From the NCBI RefSeq assembly GCF_030272615.1, contig NC_081406.1, forward strand, positions 464,436,072 through 464,500,071: a DNA stretch of 64,000 nt, given 5' to 3'. Each line of letters opens with the position of its first letter. The first letter of the stretch is position 1. A program made the translations under genes and the position numbers. Source of the stretch: Cryptomeria japonica. Lineage: Eukaryota; Streptophyta; Pinopsida; Cupressales; Cupressaceae. This document shows, one piece after another, positions 10,533 to 22,269 of the stretch. The notes under the pieces were generated by a model, which worked only from the letters and a program-made list of their open reading frames with translations, did not search any database and was not told the origin of the DNA.

Positions 10533-11610
10533 CAGATAGTTGCAACCAAGGAATGCCCCAGTTCATACTAGACTCACTGTGTCCTCATATCCTTAGATAG
10601 ATCATAGAATTACTAAGAGACAATCCACAAACAACAAAACAATAGGTGAACATCAAAAGCACTTGGATACCCAGAGGCATGCTCAAAAGTTGGACACAAG
10701 AAAACCCCATTCAAATTTGGGGGCAATACACATAAGCAAACCCATGATATGCCTATAGAACATGGTATAAAAAGACATTCCAATCCTCGTTATGGCCCTA
10801 TATCAAAAGGTCCCTACACACATCATCATTATAGACCCCCTCCATATGAACGTGTTTACGATCAATACCATTCATACATGCATTATCCTCATCCTCCACG
10901 TGGTGGCTCAGGCATGGGATATGGTCCAAGAAGTCAATGTCAACCCAAAATTTTTTTGGAACAACAGATCAAGGACTTACAAAAAAATATGGAGGACATC
11001 AATACACCAAAACCAACAGAAGAAGCATACTTGATGAGATTGTTTCCACAAAGCTTAGGTGAACAAACATACTTGCAAACAAGGAATGCCCTAGTTCATA
11101 CTAGACTCACAGTGTCCTCATATCCTTGGATAGGTCATAGCATTACTAAGAGACAAACCACAAACAACAAAACAATAGGTGAACATGAAAAGAACTTGGA
11201 TACCTAGAGGTATGCTCAAAATTTGTACACAAGAAAACCCCATGTCAAATTTGGGGGCAATACACAAAAGCAAACTCATGATATGCCTATAGAACATGGT
11301 ATAAACAGACATTCCAATCCTCATTATGGCCCTATATTAGAAGATCCCTACACACATCATCATTATAGACCCCCTCCATATGAGCATGTTTACGATCAAT
11401 ACCATTCATACATGCAATATCCTCATCCTCCACGTGGTGGCTCAGGCATGGGATATGGTCCAAGAAGTCAATATCAACCCAAAAACAATTTGGAACAATA
11501 GATCAAGGACTTACAAAAGAATATGAAGGACATCAATACACCAAAACCAGCAGAAGAAACATACTTGATGAGATTGTTTCCACAAAGCTTAGGTGAACAA
11601 GCTATGGAAT
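10533..11610 (+). repeat. 533-bp direct tandem duplication covering leader and gag start
   Basis: The sequence from about 10533 (tgcaaccaaggaatgcc) to 11064 is repeated from about 11072 with an offset of 533 bp and roughly 5% differences. The first copy breaks off after ggtgaacaaac, while the second continues into full gag. It looks like a local duplication by unequal exchange or slippage. Confidence 0.85.
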
Positions 11611-11828
11611 GGTTCTGTCAACTTCCACTTGGAATTAAGTCATGGGGTGATTTAGCAGAGGCATTTATCCAACATTTCTCATATAACATAGAGACAAATA
11701 TATCAGTTGCCACTTTGTGCAATACCAAACATAAAGATGTGGAGTCATTTTCATCATTCTTTCAAAGATAGAGGAATTTAGCTAGCAGATGCTCTTGCAA
11801 AAGTCCACAAAAACAAATGGTAGAGATG
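10690..11828 (+). pseudogene. Ty3/gypsy gag N-terminal region, duplicated and truncated
   Basis: Two copies of a His/Tyr/Pro-rich gag start (MPIEHGI, then THHHYRPPPYE) occur at 10749-11030 and 11283-11501. The second continues, after a stop at 11499-11501, into a capsid-type segment at 11523-11771: LMRLFPQSLGEQAMEWF and WGDLAEAFIQHFS, the usual L-F-P-S-L / A-x-x-W-F / F-x-x-x-F pattern of plant gypsy gag. A stop at 11769-11771 interrupts the conserved region just before the RNLASR segment. The sequence runs into the N gap at 11829, so the rest is unknown. Upstream sequence (10430-10650) is the inverse of parts of segments A and B. Confidence 0.75.
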
Positions 11829-12328
11829 NNNNNNNNNNNNNNNNNNNNNNNNNNNNNNNNNNNNNNNNNNNNNNNNNNNNNNNNNNNNNNNNNNNNNNNN
11901 NNNNNNNNNNNNNNNNNNNNNNNNNNNNNNNNNNNNNNNNNNNNNNNNNNNNNNNNNNNNNNNNNNNNNNNNNNNNNNNNNNNNNNNNNNNNNNNNNNNN
12001 NNNNNNNNNNNNNNNNNNNNNNNNNNNNNNNNNNNNNNNNNNNNNNNNNNNNNNNNNNNNNNNNNNNNNNNNNNNNNNNNNNNNNNNNNNNNNNNNNNNN
12101 NNNNNNNNNNNNNNNNNNNNNNNNNNNNNNNNNNNNNNNNNNNNNNNNNNNNNNNNNNNNNNNNNNNNNNNNNNNNNNNNNNNNNNNNNNNNNNNNNNNN
12201 NNNNNNNNNNNNNNNNNNNNNNNNNNNNNNNNNNNNNNNNNNNNNNNNNNNNNNNNNNNNNNNNNNNNNNNNNNNNNNNNNNNNNNNNNNNNNNNNNNNN
12301 NNNNNNNNNNNNNNNNNNNNNNNNNNNN
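11829..12328. other. Assembly gap of 500 N
   Basis: Exactly 500 unresolved bases. The round size suggests a placeholder. Related ~100-bp repeat units on both sides suggest the assembler failed on a tandem or nested repeat. Confidence 0.99.
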
Positions 12329-12689
12329 AAGATATACTCAAGCAGAGGCCCTAAGATAGGATAGAGCAAGGCACTTTGTGATGAACAGGGTGTACCAAAT
12401 AAATTGAAAATTATGTGATAAAACATACATTGTCAATTGGATTGGGCTGAAATTGACAATTCTATGATAAAACATATGTTGTCAATTGGATAAGATACTT
12501 AAGAGGATGCACTCAAGTGGGCGCCCTAAAAGATAAGATAAAAGCAACACTTTGTGATGAACTGAGAGTACTACTAAGATAAAGTTTTGTATGATAAATA
12601 TAAGCACTAAGATAAAAAATCAGCACTTTGTGATGAACAAGGAGTACTACTAGGATTGACATAGTTGATTTGATTGGCTGCAAGAGGAC

Positions 12690-14280
12690 CTACTGATGCT
12701 CGAGTCATGGGAGAGATATCCTTTGACTCAGGGATTACGACTAGAGTTGACAGTGGAGGATAGACTCATAGTTGAGGCCATGTGATTGCAATATATTATG
12801 TATATGCCCGAGTTTCAAGAAAACATGGGTTTGTTGACTACATTAACCTAGAGATGGCACTCAGAGACATGCATGTTTCATTTTTTGATGGGTGAGATGA
12901 CAATCACTTTAGAGGATATGTATAAGATACTACGGATACCGATTGATGGGGAGTTGGTTCCCTATGATCGAGAGGGAGATAGGAAGGCATTGAGATGAGT
13001 GTTCTAGGATCCAGGACTAGAAATGAGGGCACGACATGTTGCTTGGGATACAATGATAGCTACAAGACTGGCTCTACCAGTGGTGGTCGCAAGAGTTATC
13101 AGTGGGTTTTTCTATATGGATAGGGCGACATGAGGGTTGGTTGTGGGATGGGGGAGGACTCTGGAGACATTGGTGATTGAGCAGACCAGTTTTGCATGGG
13201 GGTCATGTCTACTGTCACACTTGTGTTATAAGCTACATCAGTTTGTGTATCACAGATCAGAGGGATTGGGGTGTGCACCAATATTATTGCAGGTATGCGC
13301 ATATGAGCATCTTTTGGTTACACAAACGATACACTTTAGAGGCAGGGGACATGGGCATAGTTATGTACATTTGTATGATATGATTACTTCCTAGCCACGG
13401 ATTGGGAGGCTAGAGTATTGGCGCTAAGTGATCGATGAGACAGACAGTGTAGTATGGAGGCCTTACCGAGATTATGAGGAGTGGGAGGATGATGTAGTCG
13501 ATCTGCCATATGTGTTTAGGATTAGGTATCTAATCAACAGGACACCAGATATCATTGAGTGACAATTGATATACAGAGTATGCAGGCAGTTCAATAGGAG
13601 ACATTGGATTTCACATGGCTTAGGGATGTATGCACAGACAGTGAGAGATCAGCCACATTTAGGTCCATTATTGTCTTATGATCAGGTAGTGCCACAAATG
13701 CAAATGGTCCCATGCCTTGGGTTATTTTGGCAAATGTGGAGGATGCAGGGATGGATGTCGAGTACAATGCATATTAGGTAGATCATCCATTTCAATGGTT
13801 GAAAGACCTAGGAGAGATAATAGAGGGTGATGGTGGGGATGGTGGAGATGATAGCGAGGATGATAAAAGTAGAGGCAGATGATGGAGGCGAGGTGCAGTA
13901 GGAGAGAGGAGGGTAGTTCGGAGGATAGATGGAGGAGAGGAGAGATAGGCGAATTTAGTCACAGGTAAAGGTGTACTGCCTTTTCAGGTGCCAACAACGT
14001 AGGTTCCAGGATAGGGACAGGGATAGGGACAACCATAGGGACAAAGTGAGGAGGAAGGAGAGGAGGAGGATGAGCTACTATCGCTGAGAGAGATCTACCA
14101 GGGACAGGCAAATGAGATTCAGGATCTAGAGAGGGATGTGGGACCTTCAGAAAGGGAGGGATCTAGCTATCTAGTGCTACATGGAGGCTGAGGAGGCATT
14201 GAGGGCAGGTAGGTGAGAAACAGAGGATATTGGGGCTAGATATACCTATGTTCTACAAGCATGGGAGGACATAGCCTATG
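12690..14280 (+). pseudogene. Plant mobile domain (PMD, MAIN/MAIL1-type) pseudogene
   Basis: From about 12804 the frame reads an RWHSETCMFHF segment, GEMTITLEDMYKILRIPIDG, and later a W-G-S-C-L-L-S-H-L-C-Y-K-L and AYEHLLV pattern. This is the hallmark of the plant mobile domain (R-W-x-x-E-T-H-T-F-H, G-E-x-T-x-T-L-E-D-V, L-G-L-P-I-D-G, YEH). Known PMD proteins are either nuclear host proteins (MAIN, MAIL1) or parts of transposable elements. Several in-frame stops (near 12849, 12994, 13132, 13392, 13558) show it is dead. Downstream (13800-14280) is a Gly/Glu-rich tail homologous to the minus-strand tail at 15767-16440. PMD tails are fused to gag-protease there, so I infer this is a transposon-borne copy. 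Confidence 0.75.
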
Positions 14281-14329
14281 ATTTAAAAAATATTTATTTA
14301 TTTGTATAATCCTTTCTTTTCACCCCTTT

Positions 14330-15925
14330 CCATCCATTATAAATTAGCTCCTAAATCCTAAGTCTAGTGATGAGTGTGGAACTAAGAGCATCACACATTT
14401 CAAGGAGTACAGTTTCTCCCAGTTTTGTTCAGTCTATCTACTCACAATCCAGAATAAAGCAACACTTACATCAAAGATCAGCAATAAAGTTTCATCTTCT
14501 TCGTAATAAAGTATTAATTTTATGGATTAAGTCAGTTTTAGATGAGATGTAAACAAAAACAATGGGCTTCAACAAATCAAATCTTTCAGTGGACTCAAAC
14601 AACATTATGGTTCAATTCTATCTATCCTTTTTTTGAAAGTAAACATTATGACCAAAATTAAACAGACTTATACAAGTGACAAGAGACACTAAACTTGAGG
14701 ACTACAATGGATGTTGGTGTCGAGTCTTGGTTTTCTTTTTATTTTATCTTTTGGTGACATGTCTTTTGTCTTTTTCGGGATGTCTCTAACTAGAGATTCT
14801 ATCTCTATGATGTCTTTGACTAGAAAGGCGAGGATAGGATATGTTCACCTATTGTTTTGTTGTTTGTGGATTGTCTCTTAGTAATGTTGTGACTTGTCCA
14901 AGAATATTAGGACACTCTAAGTATAGTATGAACTAGGACATTCCTTGTTTGTGACTGTCTGATCTCCATGCAAATGGGTACAATGACTTTCTGGGTCGAA
15001 CCTATGCCTCGATTGTCATAACCTATTTTCCATAATAAAGCTCAATGATGATAAAGCACAAGAAGCTCTTTCACTTCCATATCTTCTATCTTCCATCCCC
15101 CTTTCATGATTGACCTCAATCATCCTTCCTGACTTTGTGTAGCCTACTATCACATGACTGAGTATAATGACACACCAAAAACATCTTCATTTCATCTAGA
15201 TTGCACCTGCATTACCACATATTAGCTTTTCATACATACATATATATATCACAATCGCATTGCATCTTGCATATATCATTAGTTAGTATCTGCATTCTCA
15301 TATACAACATAAAATGCCAGAATAATAACACAACACATGTTAGCACATTTAACATTCTTATCATGTAAATAGTTATTTGCATTATCATATTCATCTGTAT
15401 TTCATACATTCACATTTGCATAACATATAAAACATAAAAGAATGTAAAAATATTGCATTTCATCATGTATATATTACTGCATTCCTATCGTAAACATCAT
15501 AGATACATGTATCTCATAAGCATCCATACATCATAGAATCATAAATTGCATTAACACATAGAAACATACATCACATAGAAGCAACATCACATAGGTACAT
15601 ATACATCTAGTTGCCGCAAGGATGAATCATCTCATATTAATATCTCAAAAAGCATAAGTTTCATGATGCAATGATGTCGAAATCATATAGCTTCAATCAC
15701 TCGAAAGTGTCTGCATCATCATACAAAAATGATACAAAAAACTAATACTTTGGGAGCCATCTAAGGCTATGATGAACTCCCTCCCTCGGTGCCAACCGAC
15801 CTTGATGGAGTTTGAGCCCTGGAAGTCCTTGCTCTAGAATCATCTCTCCTGCCCCCTCTATCTATTGGTGGTGGAGGACCCATGACCCCACCATTAGACG
15901 CATGACTCCTGTCTCTCCCTCCAGT
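14330..15925 (-). repeat. Element segment B (direct repeat of segment A)
   Basis: Collinear with 7130-8710. It includes AT-rich sequence with many ATG/CAT-rich words (15200-15600) and, on the minus strand, the non-coding region downstream of the PMD ORF tail. No independent coding content is seen between 14330 and 15760. Confidence 0.6.
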
Positions 15926-16443
15926 GGTTGTTATAGCCTGTGATGGTATCTGGAAGCTCCTAGTCCACTGATCAAGAGGCACAACTCCATAATACAAGTC
16001 TCTCTAGTAGGCTATCTCCTCCCCTGCTCGTAGAACATAGGAATATCCAAGTCCAATGTCCTCCATTGCTTGCCTACCTGCCCTCAATGCCTCCTCATCC
16101 TTCATGTACCATTGAATATCCTGATCCATCTCTTTCTCAGTGTCCCTCAGCTGACTCCTGAGCCTAGCCACATCCCTCTCTAGATCCTAAATCTCATTTG
16201 CATGTCCCTGGTAGATCTTTCTCAAGGATAGTAGCTCATCCTCCTCCTCTCCTCTCTCCTCACTTTATCCCTTTCTCTATCCTTGTCTGGGAACCTACAT
16301 TGTTGACGCCTGTAACGACAGCCCATCTCTACCTCTGACTACATGTGCATTTCTCTCCTCTCTCCATCTCTCCTCTGAACTACCCTCCTCTCTGCTATTG
16401 CACCTCACCTTTGTCATCTGCCTCTATCTCCACCATCCCATGA
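15767..16443 (-). pseudogene. PMD ORF C-terminal tail (minus strand copy)
   Basis: Read on the minus strand, this is homologous to 13820-14280. It contains an acidic/Arg-rich linker, a Glu-rich stretch with a heptad-like region (L-R-S-Q-L-R-D-T-E), and finally an open stretch from 15997 to 15767 rich in Arg, Ser and Gly (RRDDSRARTSRAQTPSRS). At 16444 it joins the protease region of a gypsy element in the same orientation. This indicates that the PMD ORF lies downstream of gag-pro in that element, with pol deleted between them. Confidence 0.6.
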
Positions 16444-17239
16444 AAGATATATTCACCACATCCCAGGTCTTTAATCTTGAACTTTTCTTTGATATCTATT
16501 TGTTTGGATGTAGAAGCTTTCAACGATTCAAGATCAACATATGTTGAAGATGGAACAACTTATCGATTGACTAGGATTGTTATTTCTAATCTTGCTCGTA
16601 GGTTATTGCAATATATGAATGGATTCAGATCACCTTTGATGGTCACTTGAAATCTATTGTATGGGAACTTGATACATCGATGATATATTGAGGGAACAAC
16701 TCTTATTTAATGAATCCATGGGCATCCCAAGAGTATATTGTATGTGAGATCTAGATCAAGGACTTGACAAACCACATCCTTCGTGAATGACCTTACTTTG
16801 ATAGGTAAGGTGACTATTCCATTGGATGAACGCTCTTCATCATCATATGATTTTATGGTTATTGCATGTGTAGAATTCATAGCTTTTTCAGAATATCCCA
16901 ATTGTTTAATAGTGCTCAATGTAGAAAAGTTTAGACCTACTCCTCCATATATAAGACACATTTGAGGTAGTTTTCATACATAAAGGCTTCAATATGTTGA
17001 GGTGCATTATGAGGCTAGGTTATGGAAGCATCATCAACTTATGTAAATGTAAGGTTATGTGGAACAGAAAGGTATCCCACCATGACTAGAAATTGGTCCA
17101 CGTTTAGATCAATGGGTACAAAATTTTCTCTTAGGACTTTGTCAAGTATGGTTTTATTGGAAGCAGAGATACGCAATAGTTCTAGGATTGAGAGAAGTGC
17201 AGGTGTCTTCCCTAACTGTTCTACTAGGTTGTACTTAGA
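16444..17239 (-). pseudogene. Ty3/gypsy (Tat-like) aspartic-protease region, minus copy
   Basis: The open part 16961-16707 has the same retropepsin-like layout as 4978-5256. In the active-site segment IYGGVGLNF stands where the plus copy has LIDGGSGLNI, so the catalytic Asp is changed to Tyr. The end motif LLGCPWIH is kept. Stops occur on both sides. Homology with the plus copy ends at 16444, at the short shared word atg, where PMD-tail sequence begins. This is a likely deletion junction. Confidence 0.7.
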
Positions 17240-18035
17240 TTTGGCCGATGAGGAAGTGGTGGTTTTAACTAGAGCACCTTATAGGGTGACCTTACCATGA
17301 CGAATTGTGACATTACATTCAAAGGTAGATTCATAAGAAGTTCTAATGCCTTTTAGGATAACTTTGGTTCTTTGGGTAGAACTCTCAAGCATCTTGTCCT
17401 TTATGATAATAGTAAAAACATACTTGTCCATTGAAATGTGGCTAACGATTGGATCGTAGTCATAGGACATTTTGGTATAGTTGGCTTGATTATCTGTGGC
17501 TTTGGATTTTCCCTTGTCATGTTTAGGGAATGGCTCCTTAAACATCTTATGTTCTTGATTAGATGTATGCCCATCAATCACAATGTCACCCTTATCAATA
17601 AGATCTTTAATAATGTTCTTCAAGTGATGGCAATTTCTTGTTTTATGTCCCTTGCTCTTGTGATATTCGCAATACTCATCATCATTCTACCAAATTGGTT
17701 TGACTTTTGGTTCATATGGAGGATTGTCTAGAATTGTTATTAGCTTGTTTTCTACTAGCTTCCTAAAATCCAATTCAAGTGGTTCTCCCAATGGGGTGTA
17801 TTTCCTTCATGGTTTTGAAGTTTCTTGAGTATTTACTTGGCTGTTTATAGAAGAACTTGGTCCTGAAAGAGTGATTTTTGGTCTCACTATGTTAGAATCT
17901 AAAACGCCATCATTTAATGTGTTCTTATTATTATTCCAAAATCATGGCTTATCATTTCCTTTAAAATCTTTTTTATTTTCTTTGAATATATTGATGATAC
18001 CTTTCTCAATTAAGACCTTCTTTGTTTTGATTAAG
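17240..18035 (-). pseudogene. Ty3/gypsy (Tat-like) gag C-terminal part, minus copy
   Basis: On the minus strand from about 18030 the frame gives a Lys/Asn-rich linker, EPLELDFRKLV and then a knuckle-like DDEYCEYHKSKGHK segment followed by NCHHLKNIIKDLI. The knuckle is better kept here than in the plus copy at 4141. Stops are scattered through it; the open part is 17623-17279. The upstream half of gag is missing because the LINE 3' end abuts at about 18035, so I infer the LINE inserted in this gag and the remainder lies beyond the right edge of the window. Confidence 0.7.
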
Positions 18036-18261
18036 TAAAAGTGGGTATTTGAAAGGTACCCAAACCTTGTACAAACCAGGAAAACAGATTAAGTATAAAA
18101 AGTGTCTGATCAATTCAAAAAGACAAAATGAGCCCATCGACAAGGATCAGCTAACATAACATAACATTAAAAACTTGGAACAGTTAGTGAACAAGCATGT
18201 AGACAACAAAAGGACAGAAGCCAGGACACCAACTGAAATCTAAATACTATTCATAATTTCC

Positions 18262-19410
18262 TCAGTGTGAACAACCATTTGTTTCATGTTTGTTCGTTGA
18301 GGTCTTCAGTTCCTCCAGCTCACGACCTTTGATGTCACCCTTAATCTTTGTGTTGGCTCTAGTCCTCCTTTCATGACCCTTCTTGTCTAGCTGCTCTTTA
18401 TCACCATCCTTCTCGGCTTTGTTCTTGAACCTATTGATAAGGATGTTCATGTTGTCCACCAACGATTTGAGGATTTGGAAATTTTGGTCAGCAATCTTCT
18501 TGATGTTGTGTTCCAACCTATCAATTCTGCTGTCGAAATCATTCATTTTGATTTCCATTTCCTTTCTATCTCCCATCTCATTGCCCTTTTTTTCCGTAGC
18601 TATGATTTTTCCAACCATACATTTAATAGCTTCCGCATTATACAGAATAGCAACCAATTCTTTAACATGTTCAGCCAAGGGCTTATCACCAATTGTAACT
18701 CTAGCAATAGCCTAAGTATCTATTTTCAAACTGCTGATATCCTTCACCATGGCCGCGATGGTCTCATAGAAGGCCTTAACAGTATCATTGTCACCACTAC
18801 CACTTTTATCCCCTTTATCCTGCTTATACAGACTTGTGGTATTCATGGCCTCTATATTGTCCATAACTAGGTTGCCCTCCCCATCTTTATCCTGACTCTC
18901 AACCTTCTTGTTTTCTTCAGTCTCCTCCTCAGAATCAACCAGAATATGGTTGATATCAGAATTATTACCCTTTTTAGTATTCTTTCTCTGAGCCTATTTT
19001 CCAGTAGCTTTCCCTTTCTTTTTTTTAACAATTTTTTTCTCAAAGGAGTCGGTTTCAGAATCCGACATACGTCATTCCACAATAATCCTTCTCTTCTTGG
19101 CCCTATTCCTCCCATTTTTGCTAGTTTCTTCCGATTCTCCCTCGGTCTCTAATTCAAAGTTAAAACTGCTAGCTTCACTCTCAGTTGTCACATCTCTTGC
19201 ATTTTTGCCCTTAGTAGGCTTTTCAATGCACTTCCCCTTGAGCATTTTATAAACCAGGACCATGAGCCCCTGATGGAGGGCATGATCACCCTTAAGGTCC
19301 TTCTGGATCTCCTTTATAGTATGATCCATTGAGCATGCAAGGTAATAGGGAAGGCTAACCTTTTCCCCATGATGGAAATGGTTGAGTAAAATGAAGTGAT
19401 GCCTGTAGGC
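18262..19410 (-). pseudogene. LINE third ORF, C-terminal part (accessory protein with coiled coil)
   Basis: Minus-strand reading from 19410 continues the frame interrupted by the solo LTR. It begins with an HHFILLNHFHHG segment (family core), then a Lys-rich and acidic region (to about 19072), a further Lys-rich stretch, and an open C-terminal part 18678-18262. That part has a clear amphipathic coiled coil (DSRIDRLEHNIKKIADQNFQ split over heptads). Stops near 19072, 18992 and 18710 break it. The core aligns with the Athila post-pol ORF (HLRHG, then a conserved membrane-less helical segment) and with the 5' ORF of the window. Function unknown. Confidence 0.6.
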
Positions 19411-20477
19411 TTTGGTATTGGTATTTTGGTATGGTTTTGTCATTGATGTCAACACCTACTCAATACAAGCACTTTGAAGATCTAGCAACATTCACCGGCA
19501 AGCAAGTAAACTATGCAACAGTTACTGGTATATGGTTCACCGGTAGGATATAATGTTCACTGGTTCCTGGAATGATATGGAAGACACTTGGTAATGTTGA
19601 AGACATCATGTGGACACTTTTTTTTGAAGAATTAATCATTGGTATATTCATATTTGCATAATTGCTTTTACCGTCAAATAGGTCCAAGTTATCTAGGGTT
19701 ACACCGGCAGGTTTATCTTTTCCAGATTAGCATAGCACGCTATAGAGATTATTTATTATTGTTGTAAATGCATTTAGCTGACATGTTTTGCATCGGATAT
19801 TATATTGTATGAAAAATGTTTTATTGTAATATCTTGTAGAGCCGACCTACTAAAATTGGTCTTAGGGTATGGTATAAATGTAAGATCTTATTTTTAAGAT
19901 CAAATGTGGAATGTGAAAAAGAATTGAGTGAAGGTATATGCGAGATCAAGTAGGGATATACACAAAGACATCAATTGAAGGTGAAGTTAGGTTTTTGTAG
20001 AAGCATATCAGCATTACACCGATACTGAATCCAGCATATGAAGATGTTATTTTGTGCAGTACATTCTTATTGGATTTAACCATCCAACTGTAGTCAGTGT
20101 GACTCCCATTTTGTGATTGAGCAGTGAGCTCTAGGTTGTTGGCTTTTCTACATGCTTAGACCCCATTTATGTACACTTACTATCTATAGTAGTATCATCT
20201 GATTGTGGGTAAGGTTTCCCACCGTGGTTTTTCCCCTTACAGGGTTTCCACGTACAAATATTGGTGTTATGTGTTGTGGATGACTTTAGGTTTATGTTTC
20301 ATGAATTAATCCTTACCGGTATAGCAATTTACTATTAACATTGTCTATCGTCATACTTAACTAGTTTATCGGTATTAAGCATTAAGTTGGTTAATTGGTT
20401 CTTGGTTTGAATTTATTAGACATTTGATTCACCCCCCCCCCGCCCCCTCTCAGTTGTCTCTGGGACCTAACATCTGG
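19411..20477 (+). mobile_element. Solo copia-type LTR with imperfect 5-bp duplication
   Basis: The LTR proper is 19416-20472 (1,057 bp), starting TATTGG (mutated from TGTTGG) and ending CCTAACA. It is flanked by TTTGG (19411-19415) and TCTGG (20473-20477), one mismatch. Removing it and one flank restores a continuous frame of the LINE third ORF. Orientation is plus by analogy with the copia LTRs here: gtggtttttcccc and gattcacccccc tracts lie near the 3' end. The long C run (20431-20450) and a TATAAAT near 19872 are inside it. No internal region remains, so it arose by LTR-LTR recombination. A second copy is at 57534-58575. Confidence 0.9.
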
Positions 20478-20819
20478 TAAACCTACCATCTAAGGTAATG
20501 TATTCAATAGAAGCAAATAAGATAAACCTCCATGTCCTACAAATTCTCTTTGGGGCATGGTTGGAGTTGTCGATTTTAATCATCTTTCTTCTCTCTTCAT
20601 CCATAATAGGAAACTTGTCTACTACTTTATCTGATATGCCTCTGTCCCTGTAAAATTTCATTCCCTTGGTCATCATCCCCGTGGCATTGGTGATGACCTC
20701 CTCATCAACATTCATCATCTAGGATCTGATAGGAATTTTGTCATTTTTCCAATTCTTGATGAAATAGCTAGTGATTGTAGGATCTTTCCCACTTAACCAT
20801 TCTATGAAAACATTCAGAC
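20478..20819 (-). pseudogene. LINE third ORF, middle part
   Basis: This short stretch on the minus strand joins the 42206-42428 piece (across the Athila insertion) to the 18262-19410 piece (across the solo LTR). It reads FIEWLSGKDPTIT, then IKNWKN, then a stop at 20718-20720, and then an open segment (20718-20467) with VDEEVITNATGM and EYITLDGRF. These match, position for position, FMHSF, a corresponding IATEQQIVEVIGLL segment and KYITCEGQY in the Athila post-pol ORF, which shows homology of the two proteins. Confidence 0.65.
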
Positions 20820-20824
20820 CCCCC

Positions 20825-22090
20825 TATCTACCCCAACTATAATGATAATAATAATACCTCTAATTGAAATCTCAATCCAAAGTTTGGACATTCATATGGT
20901 AGAGTTTACTATTTTCATGGCTGGTGTTCATTTAGTTATCAATCTAGGAACGTAAAACTTGAAATGGGTCTGAAATATATATGCACTAAGCTCCTTAAAT
21001 GATTATTCTGCATTACTGTAGTGACTAACATTATGCAAAAAGGAAAGGCAGGAATGGAAATCATAAAAGGATACATGAAAGCTTCACAAAACACTGCTGA
21101 AATGATCTAATGAAAATAACAGAAATCACACCGTTTTGTCTTGGCTGTAGGAACAGTCAACGGATCTATTTCTAGTGGCTGCAGGAACAATCCAGTCGTG
21201 AACTTCTACTGCAACTAAGTAAAAACTAACTTCAATGATCATAAACACAAGATCACTCACCAAGTGGGCCCCCTTGGATGAGTGATATCAAACTCCCAGT
21301 AAATTGCTATTAGCAAATCATAACAACATATTCTTATTCATTTCTTCCTAAAAATGATTACATATTCTGAAAGAGAAAAATTCAGAATGCTTGGCAAAAC
21401 TCTGCTCAATTCCTTTCCATCCTGTCTAACTCTAAGAAAGAAGGAAGAGCTTATTATAAAGAAAAGATCAACTACAATGGACAACTCAAGTTACGCCCAA
21501 AAGAAGAGGCAAATAATTGTCAAATGAAGGAGATAACTGGGAGATTAACTGCAAGAACCGTGGATCTAAAACCGAACCACAATCTTTGCATGCCAAAGCG
21601 ATATTTTGCAAATTCAATATGCATAGGAGTTAAACTCCCATGGTGAAGTATAACTACTCTGATTATGCCATACATTGCGCTTGCTTGAATCCCCTTTAGT
21701 TTGACCTCCAGTTATCTGAACATGATTCTCCAGTCCTTAGGCACGAAAGAAAATCTTCCACCGCATCATCAATTAGTATCTGCACTAAAACAAAAATAAC
21801 ATACAAGGACATGCATATGTATCTTACTTAATTAATACATTCATTAACTCACATATGACATTATCCTAAATAATCCGCATATCATAGGGACAAATCATTT
21901 AGCTATAGGAATAAATTGGCATAGCTACAGGAATTAACCGACAAAGTTTAAACATGATTTCTTAAGTTCACTTTTAAAACATGGATTACATATAGTCAAT
22001 TCACAGTACTTTACTATCACAATGCAACCCAAAAGATACCAAAAAACCTAAGAGTCATGATAAAAAACATGTCAAAGCATCAACTTATCA
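20825..22090 (-). repeat. Athila-like 3' LTR
   Basis: 1,266 bp, near-identical in layout to 40935-42200 with scattered substitutions. Plus-strand ends are TATCTACC (mutated from TGTCTACC) and CTTATCA. The inner edge at 22090 abuts the polypurine tract. Confidence 0.9.
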
Positions 22091-22104
22091 TGCCCCCCAA
22101 CTTT
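22091..22104 (-). promoter_or_regulatory. Polypurine tract of the Athila-like element
   Basis: On the minus strand AAAGTTGGGGGGCA directly precedes the TGATAAG start of the 3' LTR. It would prime plus-strand DNA synthesis. A TTGGGGG core is usual for this lineage. Confidence 0.75.
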
Positions 22105-22269
22105 AAGGTTTTGTTGCTCCTACAGCAAAAGGAAAATTTCTGATTTTTGCTGAAACTCTGAAATCACAAACAGTGTCCTGTCTGATTCCCTTGGAAGGCA
22201 AATTCCAATAAAATCCTTTCATTTTCTCCAACCTAGACCATCTAGTTGTTCCTTCTACAACTGCATCAT

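Noticed and set aside
11778-12426. Several open frames spanning the N gap
   Set aside because: They consist almost wholly of unknown bases; artefacts of the gap.
7130-15925. Segments A and B as the LTR pair of a single element
   Set aside because: Both contain the tail of a PMD coding region, and neither has clear TG...CA ends with primer site or polypurine tract; they are better seen as two copies of an element's 3' region.
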